This document shows positions 48,854 through 63,329 of a stretch of 64,000 bases of DNA, in pieces (the stretch's first letter is position 1; each line of letters opens with the position of its first letter). The position numbers and the translations under genes were made by a program. The DNA is from Artemisia argyi (Eukaryota; Streptophyta; Magnoliopsida; Asterales; Asteraceae): positions 89,587,055 to 89,651,054 of the forward strand of contig CM060691.1 of assembly GCA_030686995.1 (NCBI GenBank). The letters are read 5' to 3'. A model generated the notes under the pieces. The model was not told where the DNA came from and made no database searches. It saw only the letters and a list, made by a program, of their open reading frames with translations.

Positions 48854-49003
48854 CTGAGCATCTTGTAATACAAAGTCTAATGACCAAACATCACTGGGCT
48901 TTCCAAAAGTATGGGGTTTCCACTTGCTAATGCAGCGTGCAACAACCTTTATATCATCTAACATAGGATCTATGTCACACAATGGAGTCATATTGTGTTC
49001 CAT
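48854..49003 (-). pseudogene. RPA70-like OB-fold exon (DUF223 type)
   Basis: ATG at 49003; the exon ends CAG|GT at 48854. The product contains 'PLCDIDPMLDDIKVVARCIS', 'KWKPHTF' and 'WSLDFVLQDAQ', the conserved start of the RPA 70-kDa-like DNA-binding fold (L..D..I.GR.I..W......WSLD.VLQD). A following exon candidate at 48420-48330 reads 'VIKKVMETDAIFVLLEHM' and then stops, so the gene is broken. RPA-like genes are common passengers or native parts of plant Helitrons, which agrees with its place near the inferred 5' end. Confidence 0.65.
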
Positions 49004-50264
49004 TATTTGTATCTACAAAACAAAATGCAGATATCAGTAATGTAGAACTTAAAGATATATATTGATCAAACAGATAACAATATCAATAAATTATCAAATT
49101 TAACAAAAAAAATACCTTTTGGTTCAGAGAATAAATTAGAGGGGAGTTGTAAAAATGAGTGATGAACACTTGGTATGCTAAACCAATTTATAGAAGATTA
49201 TTAGGTCAATATATAATTCAAATTTCAAAACTTTAAGTTCATAATCAAGGCAAAAAATGTGGGGAATAATTAGTTACCGAAAATTATGCACAATTTCATC
49301 AATTTTTGATACACTATATCAAAAAATTTCAAACTTACCAACATTATATTCAGTTAGTTTCCTACAATTACAACATTATCATAAATGTTTGATTTTTATT
49401 TACACATCCAAAACACAAATTTAAAAAAAAAAAAGAAAAAAAGAAAAAAAAAACATAATCAAGCATTTACCTGTATGCAATTTGATTCATCATAAATGCA
49501 ACGTGTATCCTGGCAAATTTATAAGAAATACTTATTGATTCGTCATAATCAAGAAAAAAAAACTAAAAAACAAAAACTTAAAATATGAATTCATCATAAA
49601 TGTCTTGTATCCTTGCAAATTTATAAGAAATAATTAAAGAAGAAAGCATAATCAAGCATTTACCTGTATGCAATTTGATTTTTCGGTTTATGATAATAGA
49701 AATAATTATTGATTGATACAATCATCATGTGAATATTATCCATTTGATTGAATACCGATCGTTGAGATTAATATGATTTAAGGTTACCTGATTTTTTAGG
49801 GTATGTATTGATGGGGCTAATTTGATTTAGGGTAAGATGTGTTTGAATCATAATGATTCAGGTTAATTGATTTGCGGTTTTGATCCAAACGTTTTGGAAT
49901 TGGGGGTGAATTGATTTGCGGTTTTGATCCAAACGAATTTGAGTTAGGGATTAAAATGGTGTTTGTGTTTAATTGGGGTGAGACTTTTTAGGGGAAAGTT
50001 TTAATATGGACCGTAGATTTGAGGAAAATGCTAGGTGGCGAATTTTAAGGATTTTTGAGGGGAAAACTTTCCTAAACCCAACCTTGTTTTATATAGGTGG
50101 GAAATATCACGGTAGCACTCATAATCAAAAAAACAAAAAGTTCTCAGAAAAATCTGAAAAAATAAAAAAATGAAAGAAGATAACAATATAAAGGATCGCT
50201 CAAAAGGAAAAAAAAAATAAAAAAATCATTTTCATAGTTAATTGGTACCGTGATGATAGCGCTA

Positions 50265-50294
50265 GATCTTGACTTTTTTAAAAAAGTCAAGATC
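50265..50294. repeat. Perfect 30-bp palindrome
   Basis: GATCTTGACTTTTTT is followed directly by its exact reverse complement AAAAAAGTCAAGATC, with no loop. Confidence 0.95.
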
Positions 50295-50361
50295 AGATCT
50301 GGATTGGACGGACCAGATTAATCCGCACGTCCGCACTTAAAAATTGTATCCGCACGTGATC

Positions 50362-52568
<2,207 letters not shown>

Positions 52569-52656
<88 letters not shown>
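52569..52656. repeat. (TA)n microsatellite array 2
   Basis: About 88 bp of pure TA, touching the inverted-repeat element on the left and a Helitron-like end on the right. Confidence 0.97.
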
Positions 52657-52658
<2 letters not shown>

Positions 52659-52659
<1 letters not shown>

Positions 52660-55200
52660 TAGCAGGGTACCCGCGCGATGCGGCGGCGGATACCCTGTAA
52701 CCAAATTTTTAGGCAAACAATGTTTTTGGTTTTACAATTTTTGTGACAATAACTTTACGGATGCCAATCCATTTTAGTTTAAGCAATAACAAACTGTTTC
52801 ATTATAAAATAAGCATAATGCAAGAGAAACGATCTTTTACGAACTAATTCTACCCAAACTCTACTCAAACTTGATTGCATTATAAAATCATGAGAAAAAA
52901 CCATTATAAAATGGAACAACTCACCTCGTTACGAACCAGTTTTACCGAAACTTGATTGCATTGACAAGTTGTAATTTTATTACGATTAAGAGCATGCTTG
53001 ACATCATTATGAAAATCAATTGAGCTTTGTCATTATTGATTTTGAAATTGATCTAAAACACAATAAAAACCGTCTAAGAATAACAGTTTGAACACAATGG
53101 TCGGTTAAAAGCATTTAAAATGCTAATAATTAAAGTTTTGACCAACCAAAGTGTGTTTAAACAATTTTCCCTTTATATCATTTGCAAATTTTTACTATTC
53201 ATTTTATATTTTTACTTTTACCCCTTCATCGCTATTTAGTTTTTGCGTTGATACTTAATTTATGTTAAATTGAAATTAATCAAATTTTTTACATATAAGA
53301 CTTTACTTTGTCTAACTTTTACTTCTTATTTATACATATAAAATGAACCTTGGCGCTTAACATTAGTATATTCCCACCACAACACGTGAGCAAAAACCCT
53401 TTTTTTTTCAATAACTTGAACTTTTATTTAAGTTGTGTGTTAATAGTGACCCTAATTAAAGGTTGACAATTTCTGCTTAATAACTTTTACTTCAATGTTT
53501 GTCTTATTTTGTGTTTGACTTGATTGTGGCTTTTATAACTTGCAATTATTATTAGTTTAGGAAAATTGCAGGAGAAACAAAGGAGATAATGTGGTTTTTC
53601 CATACCCAAACTAAAAAATGTTAAGAGCCCATATTACAAACAACTAAAGTAAATACCACGCCTTTTCCTTTCGGCCCAAAAAGAGTACTCCATAATATAC
53701 TACGGAGTATAAGTGAAAAAGAAAAAGCAAACCTGTTATTAACGTGAAAAAGAAAGACGCCAACAATACAATCTTCTGGTTGATCACGTTCGGGTTTCGT
53801 TTCTTCTTGATTTGATTGATTGATAGTTTTTGGTAAAAATAGTTGAGTGAAACTAATCTTTATGTATAGTCCAAGCTGAAATTTTATTTAGGTACGACTA
53901 AGTAAGGTCACTTTTGGTTTTGGGGATTTAGGCAAGTTTTTGATAATATAATGTTAGGTTTGAGATTTTAACAAAATAGATGAACTGTAATCTGTTAAGA
54001 TGATGTTAGTAAAAGTATTGTTGATCCATGATTTTAATTCTTCTTGTTGACTCTTTTATATGAAACCTCTAAGTTTGTTATGTGTTTGTGTATATAATCT
54101 CATAAGTTTTATAGGCGAAACTACACGTTACTAAAGCAATGATCATGTGGATGCTAATTAGGTAAAGTAAATCATGAAACCAACATTTAAAAAAAAATGA
54201 TGTGCTTCAGATATGAAACAAAATTTTAAACATATTAACTATTGTGAAAGATTGAAACTGGATTTTTTCTAGAGCGCCTCACATTCCTCATTGAGGACTA
54301 TCCGGGCGGTATTGTTTCCTCATCTTCAATAGTAATGAATTCGTCCTTTTCCAGTTTATCAATTTAGCTCCCTCTTATGCTTTTGTAACTCCTTGCTGAA
54401 ATATAAAATGAAATTTTTACTGAACTATAAAATGAAATTTTTACTGAACTTGTTATTATGAGTAGGTCCAATATTTTCAATGTTGCTTAAGAAAGGATAA
54501 ATATTGTGAAAGCTTTGTTACCTCGAGACTTGGTTCTATTTGATGCTAAACTTCAATTAGCACTGGATGAAGTTCAGAGGTTGAACAAAGCGATAAAGAG
54601 GAAAACGACCCGTTAGCTCATGGTCTAGAGCGTTATCAATTCACGCTAAACCTCAACGATCGTCAAGGTGGGAGAAAGGAACAAATATGACAGAATCCAT
54701 GTCACTATCACTTCTAATTTCACTCTAGCAGTGCATAAATTTTATTTAGCAGAAGTATATTGATATGTTATTTGTGCCTAAAACCTTGCGCGTTTGTCAT
54801 GTTTTTATAGTGGCCCAATGTGATGATATATTAAGATTTTGAGGAAAAAATTCGGATGTATAATCCCTTATTTTTAGTCTTTTAATTTGTTAGCAATATT
54901 GCATTGGTTGTTACATTTTAGTGAATGTTTTGTAGCATAATTAATTTCCTAGGAATATTAAAATTGTTGTTACAAGTTTAATGATGATAGTTGTTACAAT
55001 GTAATGGCTTTTAAAGTCATAAAGTCTGTTAATAGCAATGTAACATAGAAAACGTATTGATCATTGGTCATTTTTGTATTAATCGTAAAGTTATTCATAA
55101 ATTCTATTAAATGGCTTGTTATTTCTTATTTGGGAAATGTTTTTGGTCTTAAAAATTTTAAGACTTCCTCTTTTAGAAGTCCTAAATACATTAGTATGTA
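52659..55200 (-). mobile_element. Second Helitron-like element, 3' end seen, 5' end unresolved
   Basis: On the minus strand the sequence ends '...CGCGCGGGTACCCTGCTAG' then T, a typical plant Helitron 3' terminus: hairpin-forming CCGC/GCGG, then CTAG, inserted in a TA tract. The extent to 55200 (the next TA array) is only a working limit. No Rep/helicase motif is seen. Confidence 0.5.
54500..54616 (+). pseudogene. Small exon-like fragment, unrecognised
   Basis: One frame reads 'ALLPRDLVLFDAKLQLALDE' and then 'VQRLNKAIKRKTTR' to a TAG. The composition is helical and coding-like, unlike its AT-rich surroundings. No family was recognised; it might be a captured exon. Confidence 0.25.

Positions 55201-55201
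<1 letters not shown>

Positions 55202-55291
<90 letters not shown>
55202..55291. repeat. (TA)n microsatellite array 3
   Basis: About 90 bp of pure TA, followed at once by 'gtaaagcgttcaaatgagaa', which looks like the end of another unit. Confidence 0.97.
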
Positions 55292-55294
<3 letters not shown>

Positions 55295-55560
55295 AAGCGT
55301 TCAAATGAGAAGTCATATTTTTGTGAGAAGGTAAGAAGGAATCCTAGCAACTCATTTTATCCTTCTTTATCTTTGATCTAATGCTTAATATTAGTTAACC
55401 AATTTTTTTGAAAATTTCAAAAAAAATTTCAAAAAATTTCAAAAAGAAAAAAAAAAATTCAAAAAATCAAAAAAATTTTAAAAAAATTTTGATTTTTTTT
55501 CGTCACATGTGAAAAGAAAATTTCCGAAATTTTCTTTCCGAAGGTGAAAACCGTGCCTCT
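55292..55560. other. A/T-homopolymer-rich segment between TA array and Gypsy remnant
   Basis: 'gagaagtcatatttttgtgagaag' type sequence and then A-run and T-run blocks (55400-55500). The Gypsy reading frame begins abruptly at about 55564. Confidence 0.5.
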
Positions 55561-55563
55561 TGA

Positions 55564-56097
55564 TCGGATAAACTAGATGATGCACTTTGGGCCTTCCGTA
55601 CAGCTTACAGAACACCCATCGGGTGTACTCCTTACAAGCTTGTATACGGGAAGGTGTGTCATTTACCGATCGAGCTTGAGCACAAAGCCTATTGGGCCTT
55701 GAAACATGCCAACTACGACCTTCAAAAAGCGGGTGATCACCGTAAAGTTCAACTCAATGAATTAACGGAACTTCGTGATCAGGCCTACGAGAACTCTTTG
55801 ATCTACAAAGAAAAGACAAAGAAGATCCATTACTCAAAAATTAAGAACCGCGTTTTCAACGTCGGTAACCGAGTCCTTCTTTTCAATTCAAGGTTAAATA
55901 TCTTCTCGGGCAAACTAAAAACCCGATGGACTGGACCATTCACTATTGCAAAAGTATTTCCATATGGGACTGTTGAGTTATCTCAACCCGACGGTCCTAA
56001 CTTCAAAGTGAACGGTCATCGGTTGAAACACTACTTTGGAGAGGACATACCACCCGTGGTTTTCCCATATCTTCAAACTTTTCCCATGGACCAATGA
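55564..56097 (+). pseudogene. Athila-type Gypsy integrase C-terminal part
   Basis: The frame reads 'KLDDALWAFRTAYRTPIGCT', 'PYKLVYGKVCHLPIELEHKA', then 'QLNELTELRDQAYENSLIYK', 'VGNRVLLFNSRLNIFSGKLK' and 'RWTGPFTIAKVFPYGTVEL', ending TGA at 56097. These are the end of the DDE core and the GPY/F module (W-x-GPF) of Gypsy integrases. The 'LEHKAYWALK' and 'LLFNSRL' wording is characteristic of the Athila lineage. The catalytic residues and everything upstream are missing; the break is at about 55563. Confidence 0.9.
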
Positions 56098-56835
56098 ATG
56101 CGAGGATCGAGTCAAGCTAATGACTCGGTGAAGAAAAATTAGCACAAACATGGGTTTTCACCCATATCTCTGACTTCTTTCTCTTTTCTAAAAACTAAGT
56201 GTGGGGGAATGCCCATGCTGTTGTATATAAACTAATCTAAAAAAAATTGCTATTCCTACACTTGCCCAAATCTAAAAATTTTCAAATCTAAAGATTTTCA
56301 AAATATCGGCATAATAGCTGGTACTTTGAATATTGAGGGAAATATTCAAATTCTAGTGTGGAGGGAAATTTTGGCAAATTTGATCACATTTTGTACCTTA
56401 TAGTGCCATAATACCCCCGTTTTGGCCATTTTTTTCGTGGAAGTGCTTTGCACTAAACACAACTAATGGTAATCAGTCCACCATGTTTAAATCACATAAG
56501 GACTGGCTAATCCAAGAGCAAACGGCTTTTGGTTAAGATATCTCAAAATCGTTGATGGCTGACAATTTGCCAAAAATTGTATGGGATTCAACTCACCATA
56601 TCTTTAATCGTGAAGAGTTGGCTAGTCCAGAAGCAAACGAATTTTGGTAAAGACAAATCAAATCCGTTGACAGGTGATGGTTTGCTCAAAATCATTTGGT
56701 TATCAGTGTACCAAAGTATCACATACTGAAACATTTGTCTACTCCAAAAGTAATAGCTTTTGGTAAAGAGACATCAAATCCATTAAGTTTTCATAAAAGA
56801 TTGCTAGGGACTAGCAATATTTTAGTGTGTGGGAT
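56098..56835 (+). other. 3' untranslated internal region of the Athila-like element with polypurine tract
   Basis: It contains the same four repeats as 3986-4407 (starting near 56513, 56615 and 56735, among others) and ends GTGTGTGGGAT before the LTR. A copy of 'aagtgtgggggaatgcc' at 56201 resembles an extra polypurine tract. Confidence 0.75.
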
Positions 56836-56999
56836 TGATGAGTGTGTAAATACTCATCATTTTTGTCGTATCTGAACTGCCAAAACATCCAAAAATACTC
56901 AAATATGCATCAAAATGCTGAAAATATCCCAGGATTGTGTTTTATATGTTTCAGATGCAAAATGATTAAAAACAGATGAAAAACGAACAAAGTTTGCAA

Positions 57000-57480
57000 A
57001 ATTGGCAGTTTCAGTCTCTCAACTTTTAAAACTTGTCAAAATTGGTCCCTGAGCATTTATTTTGAAAGAAAAGTCAACCAAAGGTCCTTTTGAAATCACA
57101 AGTTATCATAATTAGTCATTTGGTGAAAAATTTCAAAAGATTACAAGTTTAGTCCCTGAACTTTTCAAAGTTGTCAAAAATGGTCCCTGGGATTAAAATT
57201 TTGGAAAATTGCAAAATAGTCCTTATGTTATTGAACTTTGGCAGAAATAGTCTTTGGATGAAAAGTTTTGAAAGAATTACATATTTGGTCCCTGAAGTTT
57301 CACAAATTGGCAGAAATAGTCCCTAGAGTATTTAAATATGGAAATTATCATCATGGTCCTGGTACTATTCGTCTTGGGCAAAAAAGGACCCTTAGTGGAA
57401 TTTGGGAAATTTGCATGTGCAGCCCCTCAAATTACAGCAAATTGCAACATTGGTCCTTGTTACTATTACTACAAACCAAA
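57000..57480 (+). repeat. Degenerate tandem 'GGTCCCT' units in LTR copy 3
   Basis: 'tttagtccctgaacttttca', 'aaaatggtccctggga', 'tttggtccctgaagtttcac' and similar, about ten units. Confidence 0.75.
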
Positions 57481-57940
57481 CAGACCATATTTTTATAAAC
57501 CCAAAACCAAACAAATCTAATCCAACACAAACGTATACCCAACACCCTCACCCAAGCCCAACTCCATCCAGCCCAACACCCACAAGCCCAACACCCACAA
57601 GCCCAAACACCCCGTTTTAATACTTCCAGGGTCAACGTTTGACCCTGGTCAAACCGGTCAAACAACACACCCTCTTCCCTCTTCCACCTCTCTCCCACTT
57701 GCAGCAATCGCCTCACCTCCCCCCGCCATCACCATCCCATCACACCGCCCAAACCACTACCCACCTAACAGGACAACAAGCATTAAATGCACCACCCCCA
57801 ATTACAATATTATCAGAGCAATTTGCAGAAATCATTTTGGCGCCAAAAGCATCCAATGGCCAAGATCAAATTCTACACATCCTACGGCCAAGATTATTGC
57901 TGGGAAAAGACAAAGGCACCTCTCAAACCTTAATTCAAGG

Positions 57941-57950
57941 CTATAAATAG
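57941..57950 (+). promoter_or_regulatory. TATA box of the Athila-like LTR
   Basis: CTATAAATAG lies at the same relative place as 'attctataaag' (about 2728) and 'cattataaag' (about 5648) in the other two copies. Confidence 0.7.
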
Positions 57951-58128
57951 AAGAAGTGCAAGGAATGAAGATTATCTAGAGCAATTTAGTTATTTTAGTG
58001 TCGTAATTGTAAACTTTCAATTTCTAGTGTAATATTTAGCTTTTAAATGTTGAATTGAGTTATTTCAGTGTATTTCAAACCTCTTTTCAGTTTATTAATA
58101 CGAATTCAGTTTATGCTATTTTCAACTT

Positions 58129-59631
58129 GGGATAATCATTTATAAATGTATCCAACTTGCCACGTTTTATTAAGTTGTGTATTGAACTTTTAATTTTGCT
58201 AACTTGGGGTCTGAACTTACTAATCTTTGCAAACTTGTGTACTAACGGGCTGATTAAGGGTTTCCGTTAGTATTATTTACATAAACCGTCCTTCCCGTTA
58301 GTATCAAGTTGCAAAATAAGTCCTAACGGTCGTTAAATTATTTACATAAAACGTCCTTGTGGTTAGTCCCTAACTTCAACAATTAGTCCTTATTCAACAA
58401 TTAGTCCTTATGGGTCACCCGTGTCACCACACGAGTGGTGTCACGTGGCATCGGGTCGGATAATGGGTCAAGTCGGGTGGGATTACGGGTCGGATCGGGT
58501 GCCACGTGGACCATTGAGGTGGTGCCACATGGCAGTAAGTATATATACTCGTTTTGCGTCTGTTGGGAATCGAACCCAAGACCTCCCGTTGTGAGGAAGC
58601 TAGCTTACCATCTGAGCTAAGTATACTTTCAATAATTTTAGTGCATAATATTTACTTTATAATAGTTGTGTATGTAACAACCTTTTGTTTATTCGACGTG
58701 CATTTGACTTCTTTAGCATACAAACTCACAAGAACTTGCATGTGCAGCATGCTTGATGATAACAAATTTAGGTACGTAGCTTTTACTAGTAATTCCTTCA
58801 TTTGATATAGCTAACCCTAAAAATGATAGGAAAGTAGGAAACGTTACAAGAAAAATATTATTTATTATATAACCTTCTTTTAGTAATTTCCTTTATTTGT
58901 TTATGATTTATACTGTGTAAAAACTAAAAAGGTCGTGAAGGAAACAACTTTAGCTATCAGAAAATCTTTCTCTAATATATCTTATCTGAAGAGAATATTT
59001 GAAACTTGGTTTTAACATGACATGTTGTTAACCAATAAAAAATAAGTAAAATAAATAAAAGATTCTATTTCAATTAAAAACCATGGACTACTATCCTTTG
59101 GTGATTAAAAAGAAAGTCTTGGAAACATATAAATACGGGGTAATGTTTATACTTTGTAGTTATTCCTTACAACCGGGAGGTCTTGGGTTCGATTCCCAGC
59201 AAACACAAAACGAGTATATACTTACTGCCATGTGGCACCACCTCAGTGGTCCACGTGGAAGGTAGTGCCACATGTCACCCGATCCGACCCGTAATCCGAC
59301 CCGACTTGACCCATTATCTGATCCGATGCCACGTGGCACTACTCGTGTGGTGACACGTGGTGACCCATAAGGACTAACTGTTGAAGTTAGGGGCTAACCA
59401 CAAGGACGTTTTATGTAAATAATTTAACGACCGTTAGCACTTATTTTGCAACTTTGTACTAACGGGAAGGACGGTTTATGTAAATAATACTAACGGAAAC
59501 CCTTAATCAGCCCGTTAGTACACAATTTTGCAAGGATTAGTAAGTTCAAACCCCAAGTTAGCAAAATTAAAAGTTTTATACACAACTTAGTAAAACGTGC
59601 CAAGTTGAATACATTTAGAAATCATTATCCC
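58129..59631. mobile_element. Non-autonomous MULE with 9-bp duplication, nested in the Athila LTR
   Basis: 1503 bp. The ends GGGATAATCATTTATAAATG and (inverted) GGGATAATGATTTCTAAATG extend into about 469-bp inverted repeats (58129-58597, 59164-59631). It is flanked by TTTCAACTT on both sides (58120-58128 and 59632-59640). No transposase. ORFs at 58435-58805 and 59083-59265 fall in or beside the repeats and look spurious. Confidence 0.9.
58555..58626 (-). other. tRNA-like sequence (pol III A and B box) at the MULE inner border
   Basis: On the minus strand 'TAGCTCAGATGGTAAGC' resembles an A box/D arm and 'GGTTCGATTCC' is a perfect B box with a 5-bp T stem (TTGGG/CCCAA). The D stem and the position-33 base are not canonical, so it is not a working tRNA. 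The mirrored copy at 59170-59195 keeps only the T-arm half. Confidence 0.6.
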
Positions 59632-60444
59632 TTTCAACTTCAAATTCTCAAGTTCACTTATATGTTGTTGTAGTTGATGCTAAGGACTTATTAGCTCATG
59701 TAAGCTCCTAGATAGCTTCTGAAAGCTATTAGAAACCATAAAAGTCAGTGTAGTAGAAAAAATCAAAAATACAAAAAAAATAAGAAAAATCAAAGAAAAA
59801 TGAAAAGTTGCAGGTTAATGGTGATCATAGCTGGAGCACAGTGAATAGTGGATGGCTGTGGGTTAGTGAACCTGTGGGGGTTCTATAGGATAAGTTTTTG
59901 GTCCTTGGTTCTGTGATTTAAGCTGGATTGCACCTTGTAAGCCAATTCTTGAATTTTAGCATTTTACTGTAGTAGTGCTTATTATTGCTTATATCTTTGC
60001 TTTTTATGCTTTATCAGTGTTCCTTAGTGTAATTATTGCTTAAAATTAAATGTGTGTGTGTGTGCGCTTATTTACTTTGTCCTCATAATTCTTGAGTTAA
60101 CTGCCATTATAGCATATTAGAAATCCTTGGTCTTTTGTGGTTATTCTTGGTAATTAAGTGATCATTTTAGCTTATTACAGTGATATATGTACTTATGCCT
60201 CAGTCTTATGGTCTATGATAAGCAAACCTTTTGAAAATCACAAAGTAGTTCAGTAAAGGGATTGTTTGGTTTTGCTATCAAAACTGTGTGCATGCTTGTT
60301 TTGTTTGATGATCTCTGTTGTTTCATGTCACATTAGGTCCTTATAGTCCATTTCAATCATAAAAACCCAGTCTTATTTGATAAAAAGTCAAATCCATCTT
60401 TAATCTCATATAAACTTATCTGTGTGAGTTTTAAGATTGCATAA

Positions 60445-63326
60445 TGTCACAATTCACAATTTCAGGTCATTTTCCCAAGTCTCGACAATTTACTATTCAC
60501 AAATTTCAATTCATCATTTACTATTCATCGTTTCACGTAAACTAGGTTTTCGGGTATTCATTTTTCATAACCAGGAAGGGTTAACCATGAGATCATGAGA
60601 CATCATTCATAAGACATTTCATAGACTAGGGTTAGTCTACAAATATTATCACTTCATCATGTGCATTCTATTCCCCTCTTAAGTTATATATTATTTTAAA
60701 TTACTTATATGTAATTATAAATAAACAATCACAAGTGATCAATAAAATGTATCAACACACCAAACAATTCCCACTATGGCATTAGTATTTTTATATATTA
60801 TATATATTGCCACTAAATTTGTAAAAGTTATTTATTTTATATTTTAAAAGTTTATATTTTTAAACCTTCATTTATATTAACTTATAATAATATTTGTACC
60901 AACCAAGCAATACCTATCAAAACACTCAATATTTGCAAAAATTATATGTTATAATTTTGATGACGTTATTTTGTCACGTTAGTTTCAATAAAAATCTATT
61001 TTTAATTAACCCGGTACCCAAATACGCTAAACCGCTCAAACTATACACTAAACGGTACCCCGTAAACAATTAAATGTATCAAAAACACATAAAATCCACC
61101 CACCTCAAGAGGTGACCAAATTTTTAGTGTGCACATGCACACTTGTCCTAACAAGAATCACCCTATATAAAACCTAATTTAACTAACTTAAACACATACA
61201 TGCAATATTATTTAGATCAAAAAAAATGTCTCTTGTTCTTTCTCTTTGAGATGTACGGCAAGACAAGAACAACAAGAAGAAACATCAAATTTTCAAGACC
61301 AAGTAATAATTCAAGTACTAGTAATAATCTATTACAAGGTTTTGCAATATAAACCTATAGATTAATTAGGTTTATCATTAAAAATTCACAAATCCTTCAA
61401 GTAAGTGAACCAAATAATTTTTCATAATATTACAACGTTTTTACAATGTCAACATCATTTTATTTACACATGCAAGTTAATATGTAATTTATACCACTCT
61501 ATTTTATGTTTTTATAATCTTTATGAGTTAGAAATTAATATTAAGAGATTATTGGTGAAGAGGCTTGTTTAATGACATTTAGGAACTTATGGCACCCTAA
61601 AAAGGTGTATGGTAGGTTATGGGAATTGTTGTTGTTGGTGATGAATTTGGACAAGTTATAAGCTAGAAAAACCATTTTTAATAATATATTTTTGCTACTG
61701 ACCTTATTTGTAAAATATGGTAAACTCAGTAGGTACGGACTAATTTTTGACCAAATATATAGAAAATACATTCTAAGACGAAGCCGTGGCAGCAAGAATG
61801 AGTAAAAACGGATTTATAACGAAAAAGATATGATAAAAACAAGTTATACCAAGTTTTGTTTTAAACAATTTGGGACAGGCTGGTCATTTTTGAAAAACCT
61901 GGAGAAATCAGTAGCCCATGACCTATTTTAGACCAAATACTCATAAAGTAAATCTTATAACGAAACCGTAGCCAATTGAATGGACTAAATTGAGTTTACG
62001 ACGAGAAAGTTACGCCTAAAACCATATTCATAACTATAAGTAATTTTCTGAAAAATGTATTGCTGATGTATATTTTTATACGGACAAAACAGGACCCTTA
62101 ACACTAATAAAATACACCAAGCTATCAAGAATTCATTAGTACATTGTAACACGAATCCGCGGATATAAAGAACATAGAAAATGAGCTTATAACGACCAAG
62201 ATACACCTTGTTTAGCGACATGTTGTTCAAAACTATTTTCAGAAATTTTCTAAGTATATTAATTTCGACGAAAGTTATATTTTCACTATATAACTATTAT
62301 AAAACATTGTTTCACTATATAAACACATATAGCACTATATGACTTGGTGTGATAATATAAAGTATAATTTTCACAATTATAAACATTTCAAAACTTTATG
62401 AGTGGTATGGATAACATATGCACATGCATTCATAACATCAATATATAATCTAAATTAGATTATACTTCAGTCATATTAGGTTGCGGCTAGGAGTTGCGCC
62501 TTGTTATTTCAGTTCACTTCATAGTACATTGTTCCATCACTACAGGTGAGTTTTCATAGCCCCGTATACACTTTATCATTGTTTTCAAATCCCACGGGGG
62601 AAAATACATTGCAACAATTTTCGTACGGGCCTAAGTATCAAATCATATGTACATTGCTTAAGTTACCTAGCTGCCTTGTTAAAGTCCCCTATTTATTTAT
62701 CATGGACCGTTAATTATGCGTAAGCGAGAGTGAGTGGATAGATCTATTGAGGGTGAAGCCTCCATCCGTGGTAGTTATACCAACAGTCAAACGGATGCAT
62801 TTCATTTCTGTCATTTTAGAGTGTTTGGCAGAACACTCTGGAGGGGCATATACTTCATCAATCTAGCTTCGGGGTCATGAGCTTAAGGGCTATTGTACTA
62901 TTTTTATTTTTCACGTGACTTTTGTCATGCACTTATACTTAAGGTTACCGTATAACATATCATTTTATAAACCTATGAATATCACCAACATTATTGTTGA
63001 CCGTTTTAGCAATGTATTTTCAGGTTACTAAGACATATCCTTTATGGCATGCATGGAGTCATTTCATTGTGTAGCGAGGATGACGCGTCTCATTTTGGAT
63101 TTTCATGCACTTTTATAATATCGTTTGATTGTACCAAACTTATTTCCGCAAACTTTTCAAGCTTTTGGGACATATGTTTTGTAACTCTGAATGTTTTAAA
63201 TAAATCAAACGATGTATTTTCAAAACTACACTTTAGGGCGTTCAATATAACCTTGTATGTGATGCTATGGACGTTACACCCAGGTATTCCATTCCGCTGC
63301 CATTCAGGTAAATTCAGGGTGTGACA
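60445..63326 (+). mobile_element. 5' LTR of a Tekay/Del-like Gypsy element
   Basis: TGTCACAATTCACAATTTCAGG ... AGGGTGTGACA, 2882 bp, with the TATA box CTATATAAAA at about 61163. The inner block 'caggtgagttttcatagccc' and the start match the minus-strand LTRs at 24596-31202, so it is the same family in opposite orientation. ORFs at 61541-61795, 61985-62230 and 63049-63335 are non-coding. Confidence 0.88.
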
Positions 63327-63329
63327 TAT

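Larger units (their letters stand above)
43988..50100 (-). mobile_element. Helitron-like element with captured gene fragments
   Basis: Read on the minus strand, the 3' end is CCGGCC-aac-GGCCGG (6-bp stem, 44014-44000), eight bases, then CTAG at 43991-43988 followed by T. That is the Helitron signature: hairpin, CTRR, insertion between A and T. The site is in a short (TA)n. The 5' end is placed only approximately near 50100, where the minus strand reads 'cacctatataaaacaaggtt' followed by pyrimidine-rich 'ttttcccctcaaaaatcc', like plant Helitron 5' regions. No Rep/helicase is present, so it is non-autonomous. Inside are exons with intact splice borders from at least three gene types, all on the Helitron's own strand. 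Confidence 0.65.
56836..60444 (+). mobile_element. Athila-like Gypsy 3' LTR, copy 3, interrupted twice
   Basis: It starts TGATGAGTGTGTAAATACTC. The degenerate repeat array is at 57000-57480, a C-rich tract at 57500-57780, a TATA box at 57941. The sequence is split by a MULE at 58129-59631 and cut at 60444 by a Tekay-type element, after which the LTR is not resumed in the window. Confidence 0.85.

Noticed and set aside
53690..53715. 'tactcc...ggagta' inverted hexamers as a small element end
   Set aside because: Too short to separate from chance.
58555..58626. Functional tRNA gene
   Set aside because: T arm and B box are good, but the D stem does not pair, the base before the anticodon is wrong, and no acceptor stem forms. 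Kept only as tRNA-like.
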